Below are positions 50,968 to 62,444 of a stretch of 64,000 bases of DNA, piece after piece. Origin of the DNA: Cryptomeria japonica (taxonomy: Eukaryota; Streptophyta; Pinopsida; Cupressales; Cupressaceae); NCBI RefSeq assembly GCF_030272615.1, contig NC_081411.1, forward strand, positions 214,814,654 to 214,878,653, read 5' to 3'. A program made the translations under genes and the position numbers. The notes under the pieces were generated by a model. The model saw only the letters and a list, made by a program, of their open reading frames with translations. It made no database searches and was not told where the DNA came from. The number at the start of each line of letters is the position of its first letter. Position 1 is the stretch's first letter.

Positions 50968-53900
50968 TCAATATTCACAACTCTCCCCACTCAACATATC
51001 TGTGTGGAAACTCTCACTTCTCACGTAACTCGAATTCAAAGACTCACCACTAAGCACAGTTGCGTGACTCGATTCTAAACACTCGCCACTCAGCACAGGT
51101 GCTTGATTCCAGCCGAAATCTAAATAGGATTCAACTCCTTGGAGCGGAATTCGCATCTCTTCTTCTGATAAAAGCATGGCCAACACTCGCGACGCTGATG
51201 GGCGTCTTTTGGGTTCCTTATGAATGCACCAGAGAGCAGTTATAATTGTTCGTGATATGCTGCTTGAATAAATTAAACAATCAGTGTTGAGTAATCGAGG
51301 GTCTATTAGCTCATGAAGCCAATCCTCTTCACATAACCTCCACGCCTGCATTCACACACCAAATCATTAATTAAATCATTACATTAGTTTGCTAAAACTC
51401 CCACAATTTACGGTTATAGTGAACATATATGCAAGTATAAACTTTACATGCTCGGAGAGTAACAGCTCATTTGTGAGTTCGATAACTCTTTTGCCAGAAA
51501 CGACATTTAGCAGCATCAATCCAAAGCTGTAAATGTCAGATTTCGCACTCAGACCTGCAACATCATGCCCAGGATCTAGGTAACCGCTGTAGGGCCAAAC
51601 AAGGGAAGGAAATGCATTAGTCAGCTGCCAAAATGAAAAACTTTACTCTTCCCCCAAAATTTTCCACTGTAGAAAGTAATCATTTTCATTCTTATGAAGA
51701 GTTAAAAGGATAAGACGCCTTTACAGTGTTTCAGCAATGTTGGCATATTGGGCGCAGTCTGGTTCCAGTATTCTAGCAAGGCCAAAATCACAAATCTTGG
51801 CATTGAAATTTTCATCCAGAACAACGTTATTGGGTTTAATGTCTCTGTGTACAATACAGAAGTGTGTACCTTCGTGAAGATATGCGAGTCCCCTTATTAC
51901 GTCCAATATAATCCTCAGTCTTATCGACCAGTTAAGAATTATCTCAGTTTCTTCTGCATATAATCATTAGACCCATTAAAGATATATGACATAAACTCCC
52001 CAACAACATAAAAACAGACAAAGTAAAATAACTGTAGTGGCTACTCACCAAAAATGGCGCTTGACAGGTTCCGTGGGAAATAATCATAGACTAACATCAT
52101 GTCTTCATGGCAACATCCTACGACCTCCACGATATTTCGATGGCGTAGCTTTGTTAGAGTCTTCAGGTTGTTCATCCACTCTTTTTCTCCTTGACGAGCT
52201 TCTATTTTCAAGATCTTTACTGCTACTTCTCTTCCATCCGACAGAATTCCCTTTAATAAGATAAGAAGAACATATATTTACAAATTACTTACTAATTAGA
52301 GTTGTTTCAAGACTACAATCGACAGTTCGATTTCAAAAGAAACTTACGCGGTAAACAGTCCCGAAAGCTCCGCTCCCTATTTGAAGACTATAATTGGCAG
52401 TTGCCTTGTCCAATTCTTCGCGTTTGAAATTAATTAGAGATTTGTAGTTCTGGATCTCCTGGATCTCCTCCACGAACAATTCTGGCTTTTGTGACTGCCT
52501 TTTAAATATATTCGGAATTTTTTTTCTAAGAAATTTACCCACCCCGAGAGAGCGACGTGGTGGCATTTCCAATTGTTCGGGCTCATTTACCCCATTATAA
52601 TTATCTTGTGCCTGAGAAGAAACAGTGTCTGACCCTGATCCTTCGAGCTCTGTTTCACAGCACTCCTCATTATCACCTGAATAGATAAATTCAAAACTCG
52701 TGAGTGATAAAATTCAATTGAATCGACAAAGGTGTGATCATCGAATTAGTATCTTACTCTCTGCATCTTTAGATTGTTGGGAGGGGTTTTGTTCTGTTCC
52801 TCCAAGACCATTATTCTCCTCTTGCCCTCCTAGTTATGCCAAATAAAGAACTCAATCATATTGATGATCAACATTCAATTAATTAGATGCTTTTTATAAC
52901 TGTCAGAAGATGGAAATGTCCAAGAAGATCAAAACCTGTATCATTATTCTGCTCATGATAGAAGGTAAATGTCTTCACGGTCAGAACTTGCATTTGAAGA
53001 ATCAGATCGGCTTTCATAGAATCAACTTTCCCCCGAACATACACAAGTTCATCGCGGATCTTCTTCGTCAAAATGAACCTTTGCCGTTACCCGACAAGTG
53101 TCATTAAAAAAACTATTTATTCTTCTTGTTGTTTAGTGTATAAGGAAACTACAATTAACCTAGTCAACGCATCAGAGCTATGCTCTGTAACTTCTGAGCA
53201 GAAACGTTTATCAAAGAATGTATGGAAAAGAAGTACTTACTTGGACAATTTATTCGATGTGATAAAGGAACAACACAAAATCGCACCAGAAATTATCAAT
53301 TTAACAGCTTCCCTCATATCTTCTAAACTCTCCTTGTGCAAATCAGCATTAATATCTTTCATCTGTTTCAAGTATTTACCCAACTTAAGCATAGCAATAA
53401 GAAGGTCTATGCATTCTCTGTCATTTGCAGAGATGTTGTCGAATCTTTCTAAAACATTAGCTATCGCCAAAAGCCCCACTGCAACCCAATGTGCATTCCC
53501 CAATCCTTTCAATACATCTACCGCCACTGAATGTGCCTCGGTCGAAAGCTGGGATTTCAAGAATTTCTACATCAAACAGCCAAAAAAATAATGCCATTTA
53601 AAAACATTGTAAAGAAAATACTGTACACTGTTCCAGATTCTAAATAAATAAAATATTCAAGATCCTAAATACCTGATCCGTGAACATTTTTGCACCCTCT
53701 GAAATGCCATCAAACAATTTAGAAAAATCTGAGGCAACAGGCTGCACTAAATCCCTTAACTCCATTCCACTGTCAATTATTTTGCAGCCCAATCCCTGTA
53801 AGCATCCGTATAAATTTTAAATCCATCACAAAAAACAGCAGAAATTAAAAGCAGAGAATTGATGCAAATGTCCTGTACCTGGTTATTGAGAGCAGACAAA

Positions 53901-54028
53901 ACATTATCGATGTAACGTATGAGGAGATTGAGGGACAAGCCAGAGAGGCCAGTCGTAGAAGAAGATTTGCGAGTAACAGCAGTCTCATTTTGGTTATTGG
54001 CGGCTGTACTCGTTAAGGAGTTATTCAT
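50968..54028 (-). CDS. Helical-domain RLK/Pelle-type kinase with degenerate catalytic motifs, gene B (696 aa, 10 exons)
   Basis: Exons in coding order: 54028-53879, 53795-53673, 53566-53241, 53078-52936, 52829-52758, 52676-52348, 52250-52049, 51953-51725, 51586-51448, 51345-50968; all introns are GT-AG, phases match and no stop interrupts. The start is the first ATG after the leader intron acceptor (AG at 54062-54061). The helical domain (residues 1 to about 250) is nearly the same as in gene A ([28 protein letters not shown]). The kinase has P-loop [10 protein letters not shown] (372-381), Lys393, HRD Asp486, Asn491 and DFG Asp504, but the alpha-C Glu is Asn409 and the APE Glu is Gly531 (DPGHD). 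The C-terminal tail repeats VLSGE-type words. It may be a weak kinase or a pseudokinase partner of gene A; its function is unknown. Confidence 0.88.
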
Positions 54029-54060
54029 TTTGTTGCTATTAACGGGTTCGCTCAATCAGG

Positions 54061-54365
54061 CTGAGATCTTAGACGAAAAAGATATAAAGAAATCAAAGAT
54101 ATAGCACACCATATTATGATCAAGCATATAACATTTTATAGATCTGGGCACATAAGTAGCGCTTACCATTTTGAACGATCCTGTGAATTTTGAGTTGCAG
54201 GAATTACTACCTCTGCAAAAGCCTGATCTCGCATTTTTAGCCGCCTGTTCTTCGTAAAACCAGCATCTTCGCAGCAACACAGAAAGACGTATAGGACAGA
54301 GACATTTGCATCTTCGCAGAGCTTCCCATAAGAAAGAACACAATAATTCCACACGGAATAAGTCG
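54061..54365 (-). promoter_or_regulatory. 5' leader of gene B with leader intron
   Basis: The leader block (about 54360-54167) begins near TTATTCCGTGTGGAATTATT and ends CGTTCAAAATG before a GTAAGC donor (54166-54161). A 106-bp intron (54061-54166) ends in CTCAG, and the coding ATG is 32 bp further at 54028. It is homologous to the leader blocks at 29.1, 47.5 and 47.9 kb. Confidence 0.68.
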
Positions 54366-54599
54366 CATTGATTTCTCTTCAACAAGTTGCCGTGTGCTCC
54401 ACAATTTCTAAAATAAAATAAAATTGAAGAGTCAATGTTTTCTGAGTTGAAAGAGGAATATTCAACGAAGTCCACATTAAGCTTGGATAAGATCCAAGGA
54501 AAAGGTCTTGTTAATCTCGTGATCGAAGTTGAGTTGTGGTAATCTCCTGAGTGTTTCCTTTTAACTAATCCATTCATGAGATAGGTAAATGCTCATCTT

Positions 54600-55384
54600 A
54601 CTTCGGTGAATTAAATAAAAAAAATTATAGGTAATTAAAAAGTTAGTTTATATAAATAAGTTAATAGTGAAGTAATTAAATATAATTTGATTTAATGAAT
54701 TTAAATATAATATTTAGATAAATTTTAGATAGAGAGTCATATTAAAAATGATTAAAATTGATCTGTCATAATATTGAGATTTTGCAGTTTTATTGCATTA
54801 TGTCACAACCTTCCTTTATCACTTTTGGTTTTAAAATACAAACTCTATTATATTTTTGGATAAACTATTTAAATGATTGAATGAATATCATAAAAGGCTA
54901 AAAATAATAATACTCACACACACACATGGAAAATATACATTTTTTTTCTTAATTATTATTTAATTTTCCTCACCCAATTATGGCACATGTTGTAGGAAGA
55001 ATAAGAAACTTCTAGAGGATTCTCCACCACCTTGCATGTAACTCCTCCCACTAAGTCTAATCAATTTTGCATGAAGTCCAAAATTGGGAAAGAATCTCTT
55101 TTTTTTTTAATTAAAAATTTAGGTAGTAGAATAGAGAGATTTTTTTTATAAATGATATGCAAGTTTTCAAAAATGGGAGTTGGATATTCCATAAAGAAAT
55201 TGGTAGTCATATTTCATTCTTTTGGAAGAAAAAAAGAGCTAAGATTGTTTTGGAGGATTTCTTTCAAATTGGAAGATCAAGGGAGGCTAATTGGAGGATT
55301 CGTAGGGGATTCTACATCAATTTCAAGTGTCCAGGTTCTTATTTAGTTTATTTTATTTTTGAATCATGCATCTTACTCTTGCTG
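54600..55384. other. No gene recognised
   Basis: AT-rich upstream flank of gene B; only short frames. A 65-codon frame at 55152-55346 has no family that I recognise. Confidence 0.5.
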
Positions 55385-55391
55385 TGCAATA

Positions 55392-55540
55392 GAAATTAGA
55401 TCAATTTGTTTAAGAAATTAGATCAATTTGTTTAAGAAATTAGATCAATTTGTTTATGAAATTAGATCAATATGTTTCAAATTCTTGATAGGAATTAGAT
55501 CAATTTGTTTAAATTTCTTGATAAGAATTAGATCGATTCT
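55392..55540 (+). repeat. 22-bp tandem repeat
   Basis: Units of GAAATTAGATCAATTTGTTT plus AA start at 55392, 55414 and 55436, with a diverged unit at 55458 and two further GAATTAGATC copies near 55492 and 55526 separated by AAATT(T/C)CTTGATA words. Confidence 0.85.
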
Positions 55541-56044
55541 TGTTGAAGAACTAGATTAGATCCATCTTATCTCCTTTCTCCAAATTCACCTCTCTGGTTT
55601 TCGAATGGAAATCTGAACCTCATCCTCTAAAGAGATTTCGCTGTGATTATTTCCTCTGTGATATTCTCATTCGATTTCATTATCTGGTTGTATAAATTCT
55701 CTATGAAAATTAGTTGAAAGAAAAGATAGATTTCACTGCGATTATTCTAAATTTCTCTCTGTAATTATTTAAATCTCTTTGATTATTTGTAATCTCTGTG
55801 AATATTTCCTCTCACTATGAATATCAGATGAACAAATCCTCCTGTGAACACTGGAAACGAATCTTGGAAATAAACAATTTCTCCCTCCCTGTGATGGCTG
55901 GATAAAGCTCTCTCCCTCTCTCTCTCTATAAATGATAAACTCCTGCTTACTATGGAAATCAATAAAAAAAAACAAGTTATCGATCATCTGTTTTGTTCTT
56001 ACTTTCATAAATAAATAAATCTCTTTTTGTAAGGAAATATAAAC

Positions 56045-56511
<467 letters not shown>

Positions 56512-58459
56512 GGATAGCAGTACCCCCCACTACCCTGCGGTCACTGTAAGTGGCCACAGGGGAGTGGAGGGGACCACGTGGCCCCCTCATCCCATGCAGG
56601 ACCGTAGGGGGTGATGGGACCCGTGGTCCCCACCCCCTAGTTACTCTTATTAATATATACTCGTTGTTAAATTATTACACTTTGAAAATTTCAATGGAAA
56701 TTTTAATAATTGTTTTAATTAAAATTTAGGTTATTTTTTTTATATCGTTTTAATTAAATTTAAGTAATTTTTTTTATATAATTGTTTTAATTAAAATTTA
56801 AGTTAATATTCATTTTTTATTAAATTTAAGTTAATTTTTTTGTTTAGTTAAATTTTAAGTTAATAAATTAGCAAACGATTGAAATCAAAAATTTTGTCTC
56901 AATTCCTTTAGGGATTTATTGGATTATTTAATCAGTGATTTTGACTCACTTAAAAACAAATAAGTCTTATTATTTCGATTTGATCCAAAATTTCCAAAAA
57001 GTATAAGCTAATCACTCATGTGGAATTAGTAACTCTATAAATAATTAGTCTCACGATAGGAGTAAACATTTCTTCATTTTGTATGTAAATGACGCTACTT
57101 TTGCATTGCATTTATATTATTTCGCATTCATTATCTTCATGCAATTGCACGTAAGTTTACAATTATCATTATCATGCCAATACATGTATTAATTCGTTTA
57201 GTTGTAGAATAATGATATTTCTCTTTTTCAAATATTATTTAAAGTTTAAGTTATGTACATCCATTTCATAATTATATTTCAAGCATGATGTTTCATAAGC
57301 TCTTAGTTTAGAAACTAAACAAAGGAAGTTGGAAAACCAAAACTAGCAGCGTTCGGCATATATTGTGCCTCTGGGTCACGCTTATGGGTAATGCCATCGT
57401 GTTGAACTACTGCACTTAACGCCTAATAAAGCTACATCAACGACGTTTGTGGCATCATCCCTATAAATCGTCGAGGAGTAATAAGGGACACTTGGAAGTT
57501 AAAATCCAAGGGGCGGGTAATCCCCCTTGGATCGATAATCTAATAAGATAACTTTGAAATGATTTCACATCCATTGAGATAAACCTTAGTAAACCCCTTT
57601 TAGGGATGGTTAAGTTAAATGATTTTATGAAATTGATTTCTTTTTTTTTTTAGAGATATTGGTGATTTGTAATTTGGTCAAGGGTGACGCTCATGATAAG
57701 AATTAGGATCTAGTTATTTTAGGCCACAAGCAATAGGCCATCTTGAGCCTTCGCTTAAGCGCTACCATCGAGGGTAGCAACCGTAGAGAAACTGTCTGGG
57801 ACATTGACCCTAGAAAGGGTTGCGTACCCACAAATCAGTTTACATCAAACCATAGAATAGAAAATAGAACTACATACTTTACGCCTTGATCTCGTGTCGA
57901 AGCGGGTATGTAGGCAGTCTTGGGATGGAGTTGTCCCTCGTATTCAGGCGTTCGTGGGTGGGGTCTAGGCTTGGTTGAGTAAGAATCCTATTTGAAAGAT
58001 AAGATAATTAAATTGGAAAAAGAAATTCAATGCATACTCGGAAGGAATCCCGTAAGGATTCGCTTGACTTCCCGAGGCAGAATTCAAGCTTGTATTATTT
58101 AATTACTCCTAAGGACGGCGACCTTGGTGCACTTCTGTTAGAAGAGTGTAGTACTTAGTGAGTGGCTTAGGACCCGAATGGTCCCAATGAGTCTAAGTCT
58201 CTGGCCAGAGCATCTCCTATCCCGTTTGGATAGATGCCTACCCCGTATGGGTAGATGCCTATCCCGTACTGGATAGATGGCACCTTATGTCCCGTATGGA
58301 CAATTGCCTAACCCGTATGGTTAGATGCTCATCCCGGATGGATGAATGCCTAATCCTAATGGATGGATGCCCAGAGTATGCAATTGAATAAAACATAATG
58401 ATTACATAAAAAAAATAGAATACTCAATTTTGTTGAATCAATTATGGTGGGTTATTACA
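56512..58459 (-). mobile_element. LTR-like region, probably minus-strand gypsy LTR; ends unresolved
   Basis: At 58450-58459 the plus strand reads GGTTATTACA, so on the minus strand an element could begin TGTAATAACCC, a common gypsy LTR start. The region has no coding. It includes a GC-rich block (about 56512-56640) with GGACCACGTGGCC and several G/C runs, a poorly conserved AT part, and the hairpin array at 58.2 kb. No matching second LTR or target duplication is visible. Confidence 0.4.
58211..58370. repeat. Array of seven tandem hairpins with compensatory stem changes
   Basis: Unit of about 21-25 bp: stem, loop CGTAT (or variant), stem, then GATGC. Stems (5' arm / 3' arm): CTATCC/GGATAG (58217, 58228), CTACCC/GGGTAG (58238, 58249), CTATCC/GGATAG (58259, 58271), TGTCC/GGACA (58288, 58298), CTAACC/GGTTAG (58308, 58319), TCATCC/GGATGA (58329, 58340), ATCC/GGAT (58353, 58361). 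The arms vary between units but stay complementary. Confidence 0.9.
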
Positions 58460-58639
58460 CATTAGTGTTTCAAAATTTATTATTTTTAAATAGAATTGGA
58501 ATCTATTGTTAGGATGGTCACGTGGAACGACATATGCTTCATTTAATTCTAATAAGTAAATTTTTGAGGCACCAAAAGTTCAACTATTGATGTCTATAAT
58601 TGTTATAAAGAAGGGCTCATTGCAACAATTGAAATGAGG

Positions 58640-59090
58640 GTTTCTCACACTTGCTTGCTCTTCACTGAAAGTGTCTCTTGCTATTACAGATGGATTACAT
58701 TTGGTTGGTGATAGGGTGGGTTTGGCATTTACCAATCATATGGCCAGGGTGTGTTGTTCCGGGTGAGGACTTGGTTCCTTAGATGCCTCCTTCTTTGGGG
58801 AGTTGTCAGCTTCTTTCAAACCATGGGTTGAAGATGTTAAAGGTATGCAAAGCCCCTCTAAAGGCTCCTCCTTCATTGTTAACTAGAGATGGTAAGGCAC
58901 CTTCTTTTAAGCCTTGGATTTCGCTTGTTATATTCAAGGTTTGAGTTTTCTCTTGTTGGGGATTTTTATGGAGCTAGGTTGAACATTAACATTTTTAGAG
59001 AATGGGCCTTGAGGAAATGGAAGGTTTTGTGGAAAGGGTGTTGCTATGGAAGGTTTGTGGAAAGGGTGTTGCTATGAGGAAGGGTTTTGC
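58640..59090 (+). pseudogene. LINE ORF1-like fragment (N-terminal part), broken
   Basis: Translated pieces include GKAPSFKPWISLV, then LVGDFYGARLNINIFREWAL and RKWKV, a pattern like the start of the DUF4283 domain of plant LINE ORF1 proteins (LVG-F-GRRP, then W-LKG). Frames shift at least twice. A 28-bp tandem repeat (TTTGTGGAAAGGGTGTTGCT twice) sits at about 59026-59080. The family call rests on pattern only. Confidence 0.4.
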
Positions 59091-60959
59091 ATTGTGAATA
59101 ACTACAACTCTTTCTTGTAGCCCTACAAAAAGGCGTGAGAATATAAAACTTAAACTTGGGAATTTAAATTCCACTAAAAGAAAATGTCTCTTACGGTTTG
59201 TGCAAAGATTGAAACATTTAGATTTTTTTATAAGGATCAAATTGCATAGAATGTTGAGCAGAAAACATATCTATGCTACTAAAAAAATGTCAACCAAGAC
59301 AGTAAATAGGAGAAGAATTCTTTTGAGTTACAAGGGGAACAATTTAAGCCAAGAAAGTTCCATGTATAGTTATTGACATAGCAAAGATAGTCTCAACAAA
59401 TCTATGCATGAAAGTTATTTCCAAAAACATACCTCCCTTAACACTTCTATTGCTTGAGTACTATAACATGTCTAATTGGGCCCATTGAATTACCAATATT
59501 GTGGTGGGCCTTTAGGTAATTTGTATGGGAATGTGAAACATAGAGTATTGTCTCTGTCCACTCCATCTTAGGTTAGGTCTACAAATTCAAGGCTATGAGG
59601 ACCAAGATAATGTACCATAATATATTCAACATGCAATACTTGTTAAAGATAAGTGCATCATTAATGAGATTGATCATGTTGTAACCTATCATAGCATCCC
59701 ATTATTAAACATGGCAATTGCAACTTTCTTTTAGTGTTAAGGGCAATTAATAAAATCAAATACTACTCAAATTTTTTATACCCTTCGCATTATATTCTTG
59801 AAGCATGTAATTATCTTATCAAGGATACAAATTTAAATGGAATTTTGTTGTACCCAGAAACTCTACATACCACTTATTATTTTGTTGTTAGTAGCCACAA
59901 AAGTAAATTATGAATGTTTTATTTATTTTTTAAATGTCAACATTTTGAAATGTGACAACTTGAATCTTAAAATTTAGCTTTTCAAAACATTTCTAAGCTA
60001 GTCAAGCTTCATGTTACCATGACTAGTAAATCATTTTATCTAGAAAAGAGATCAATGATGTTACTTGAGAAGGCATATCATAAAATGCCCTACGTGAAAA
60101 TATTAGATTAGATGACACTATGGAGAGAACACCCTTTGTAAATCAATAAAGTAATGTAAAACATACTAATCTTATGGAGTTATATGATCTAAAAAGCCAA
60201 CATGGAACTCAATATATCTAATAAACAGTATCAAAAAGTGTCAAGACATAAATAAAGGAAGTAAAGAAAATTTATAGGTTGAGATAACTATATGTTCTGT
60301 AGACATTCGGAAGAGTATTAGATCTTATGCCAGATGATATAACTAAGCGATATTATGTTCTAGTCTGGGCATATTGCACCTTTGATCAAGTAATATTTTT
60401 AAATGGTTTCTATTGGTTGCATGTGAGCTGCCTTTTTGTCTCTATTTTTTTTTATTGTTGCCTCCCAAGTCCCACATTGCAATTGGCATGTTTAAAACAA
60501 AATTTGTTGATATGTTGTGTAAAGGCATATTGTGCACTATTGTTGACTAGGGGTGGCATTGTTGATGTGTGACTCTCTACCTTTTGCAAAGTTATACTAT
60601 AGTCATACATGGGCACAATAAGCTCTACAAGACCCAAGATTAGGAATGGAAAGCCCCTAAAATGCAGTTAAGTATCCCATTCAAAGCTTAGGCAAAACAA
60701 CGTATGTAGTGCGAGCCAATTTTTCATATTTTTTGAAATTAAACATATTTGCCAAATCATTTAAAATTACCGAATCATAATATATCTCTTCAAATTAAAC
60801 AAATTTGCAAAATCATTTAAAATACTAACTTCTATACATGTCCATAACATACAACAATAGTTATCTTTCAACTTTCTATTTCATTCCTTAAAGGATAGGG
60901 AGTTGAGAACCCTTAACGCCAACTGCTGCTCCTACAACGACCCATGTTCCCACTCCTAC
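59091..60959. other. No gene recognised
   Basis: About 1.9 kb between the two LINE ORF1-like pieces, without a supported frame. It could be an insertion that split one LINE, but no terminal repeats were found. Confidence 0.45.
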
Positions 60960-62440
60960 AATGAATCCATTGCTTGCCATGGTGCATCATGTTCTGGGTG
61001 TTTTGTCTGATGGGAGACTTTTGAGTGGTCCTTTGCTCGTGCCAGGTGTGCATGCACCTATGGCTACACGGTTTGGGTTCCATGTGGGGGATTTTGCTCC
61101 CCTTGGTAGCATGGTGGGTTCTAGTTCATTTGTCTTTGAAGGTCCTAATGTTGAAAATGGTAAGTTAATCTTGGGGCTTCTACTAGGGACAAAGTTGTAG
61201 ATGTTTGTTCCCCCTTTTGAGGCCTATTTCTACTACCAGTGGTTGTGCCAAGACCTCCCCTATTGTGGTATGTGGTCAAAATGTGGTGAAAAATGAGGAC
61301 TTTTACAACGTTGTAGTTTGGTGTATAGGTTCTCCAGACTTTGGCCTTCTCTTTCAAATCTTCATCGTAGGGTGTTGGATTCTTGGAAGCCCTTAGTGTT
61401 TGGTATGATTAAGCTCTTCCCTTGTGCTAAGGGATTTTTAATTCCTTCTTCTTTTAAAGATAGAAACCTGGTTTCGAGTAATTTGTGGGCAGGGGAGTGC
61501 ATTCTCTCTTAATCAAACCTTGGACAACTTCCTTTAACCCTCTTATTGAACCACTCAATGTGTGTTCAGTGTGGGTTAGATTTCCCAATCTTCCCCTCCA
61601 ATTTTGGGAGGTTTCTTGTCACAAGGTCATTGACAACTCTATTGGTGACTTCTTGAAGGTCCATGATTCTACTTTCTTCATGACGCATTCTACTTTTGCT
61701 CACATTTCAATCAATATTGACATCTCAAAGCATCTCCATAGGGATGTGGTTCGAATGGTTGGAGATAAGTCGTAGACTCAATTGATTGATTATGAGGCCT
61801 CCATTTTCAATGTCACTATTGCTTATCAAATGGTCACTTGGCCACAAATTGTTCTATCTTATATCATAAGGCACTGCTACTTGATGGAAAGATGCTAATG
61901 GTGATCACTTGACTATCCAAGCTTCTAATTCTTCTTCTAATGACTCCTCCTAGAATGATGATGACTCCTCCCAGGATGATGACGAGCCTCTTACTTCTAG
62001 TGTGGCCCTCTCATGCATAGTGGACCTTGTTGGGGAACCTACTACCCTATGCTCGCAACCTTCTTTGTCTGGTGCTCCTATTTAGCTCTAGCCTCTAGTG
62101 GAAGATGTTCGCCTTTTTGCCACCTCTTTATGTGCTAACAGACCCTCCATGGGGATTACACCTCTTGCTTCCGCTTGTAAGGGTATTTGTGGATGATAGT
62201 ATTGCTTGGACAATTGTTAGGCAACGAAGGAAAGGTCTCTCTTCCTTCCCTTCCCAGACTCATCCTCGAGTTGTGGGTGAAAGTCCAACCCACTCTTGAT
62301 GTGGGATTGTTTGTAGCGGTGTTCGTGTGTTGTAAGTGGTTTATTAATGACTTGTGTAACTCTATATGTGGTTTGTTAATGGACTGTGTATCTCTGCCCT
62401 TGGAACTTTTGGTTGTGAAAGGTTCTACACCTTAGTTTGC
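60960..62440 (+). pseudogene. LINE ORF1 (DUF4283-type gag-like protein), broken
   Basis: From about 61318 the translation gives VYRFSRLWPSLSNLHR, SWKPLVFGMIKLFPCAKGF and, after a shift near 61490, IKPWTTSFNPLIEPLNV then VWVRFPNLPLQFWEVS (61575-61620) and ISINIDISKHLHRDVVRMVG (61708-61767), the standard order of the RNA-binding ORF1 domain of plant L1-like LINEs. An Asp/Ser-rich linker (61920-61990) and a basic tail (WTIVRQRRKGLSSFPSQTH, about 62205-62262) follow. Stops and shifts inactivate it. The sequence after 62300 looks like a 3' untranslated end with TTAATAAAATA (about 62444), so ORF2 appears to be missing. Confidence 0.65.
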
Positions 62441-62444
62441 TTCT

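Noticed and set aside
54028-54055. A longer start for gene B nine codons upstream (SEPVNSNK)
   Set aside because: The upstream codon is TTG. The first ATG after the leader-intron acceptor is at 54028, and the third copy has its ATG at the corresponding place.
58211-58370. CRISPR-like array
   Set aside because: Regular units in a plant nuclear context, with repeats that vary and no unique spacers; the units are hairpins, not direct repeats with spacers.
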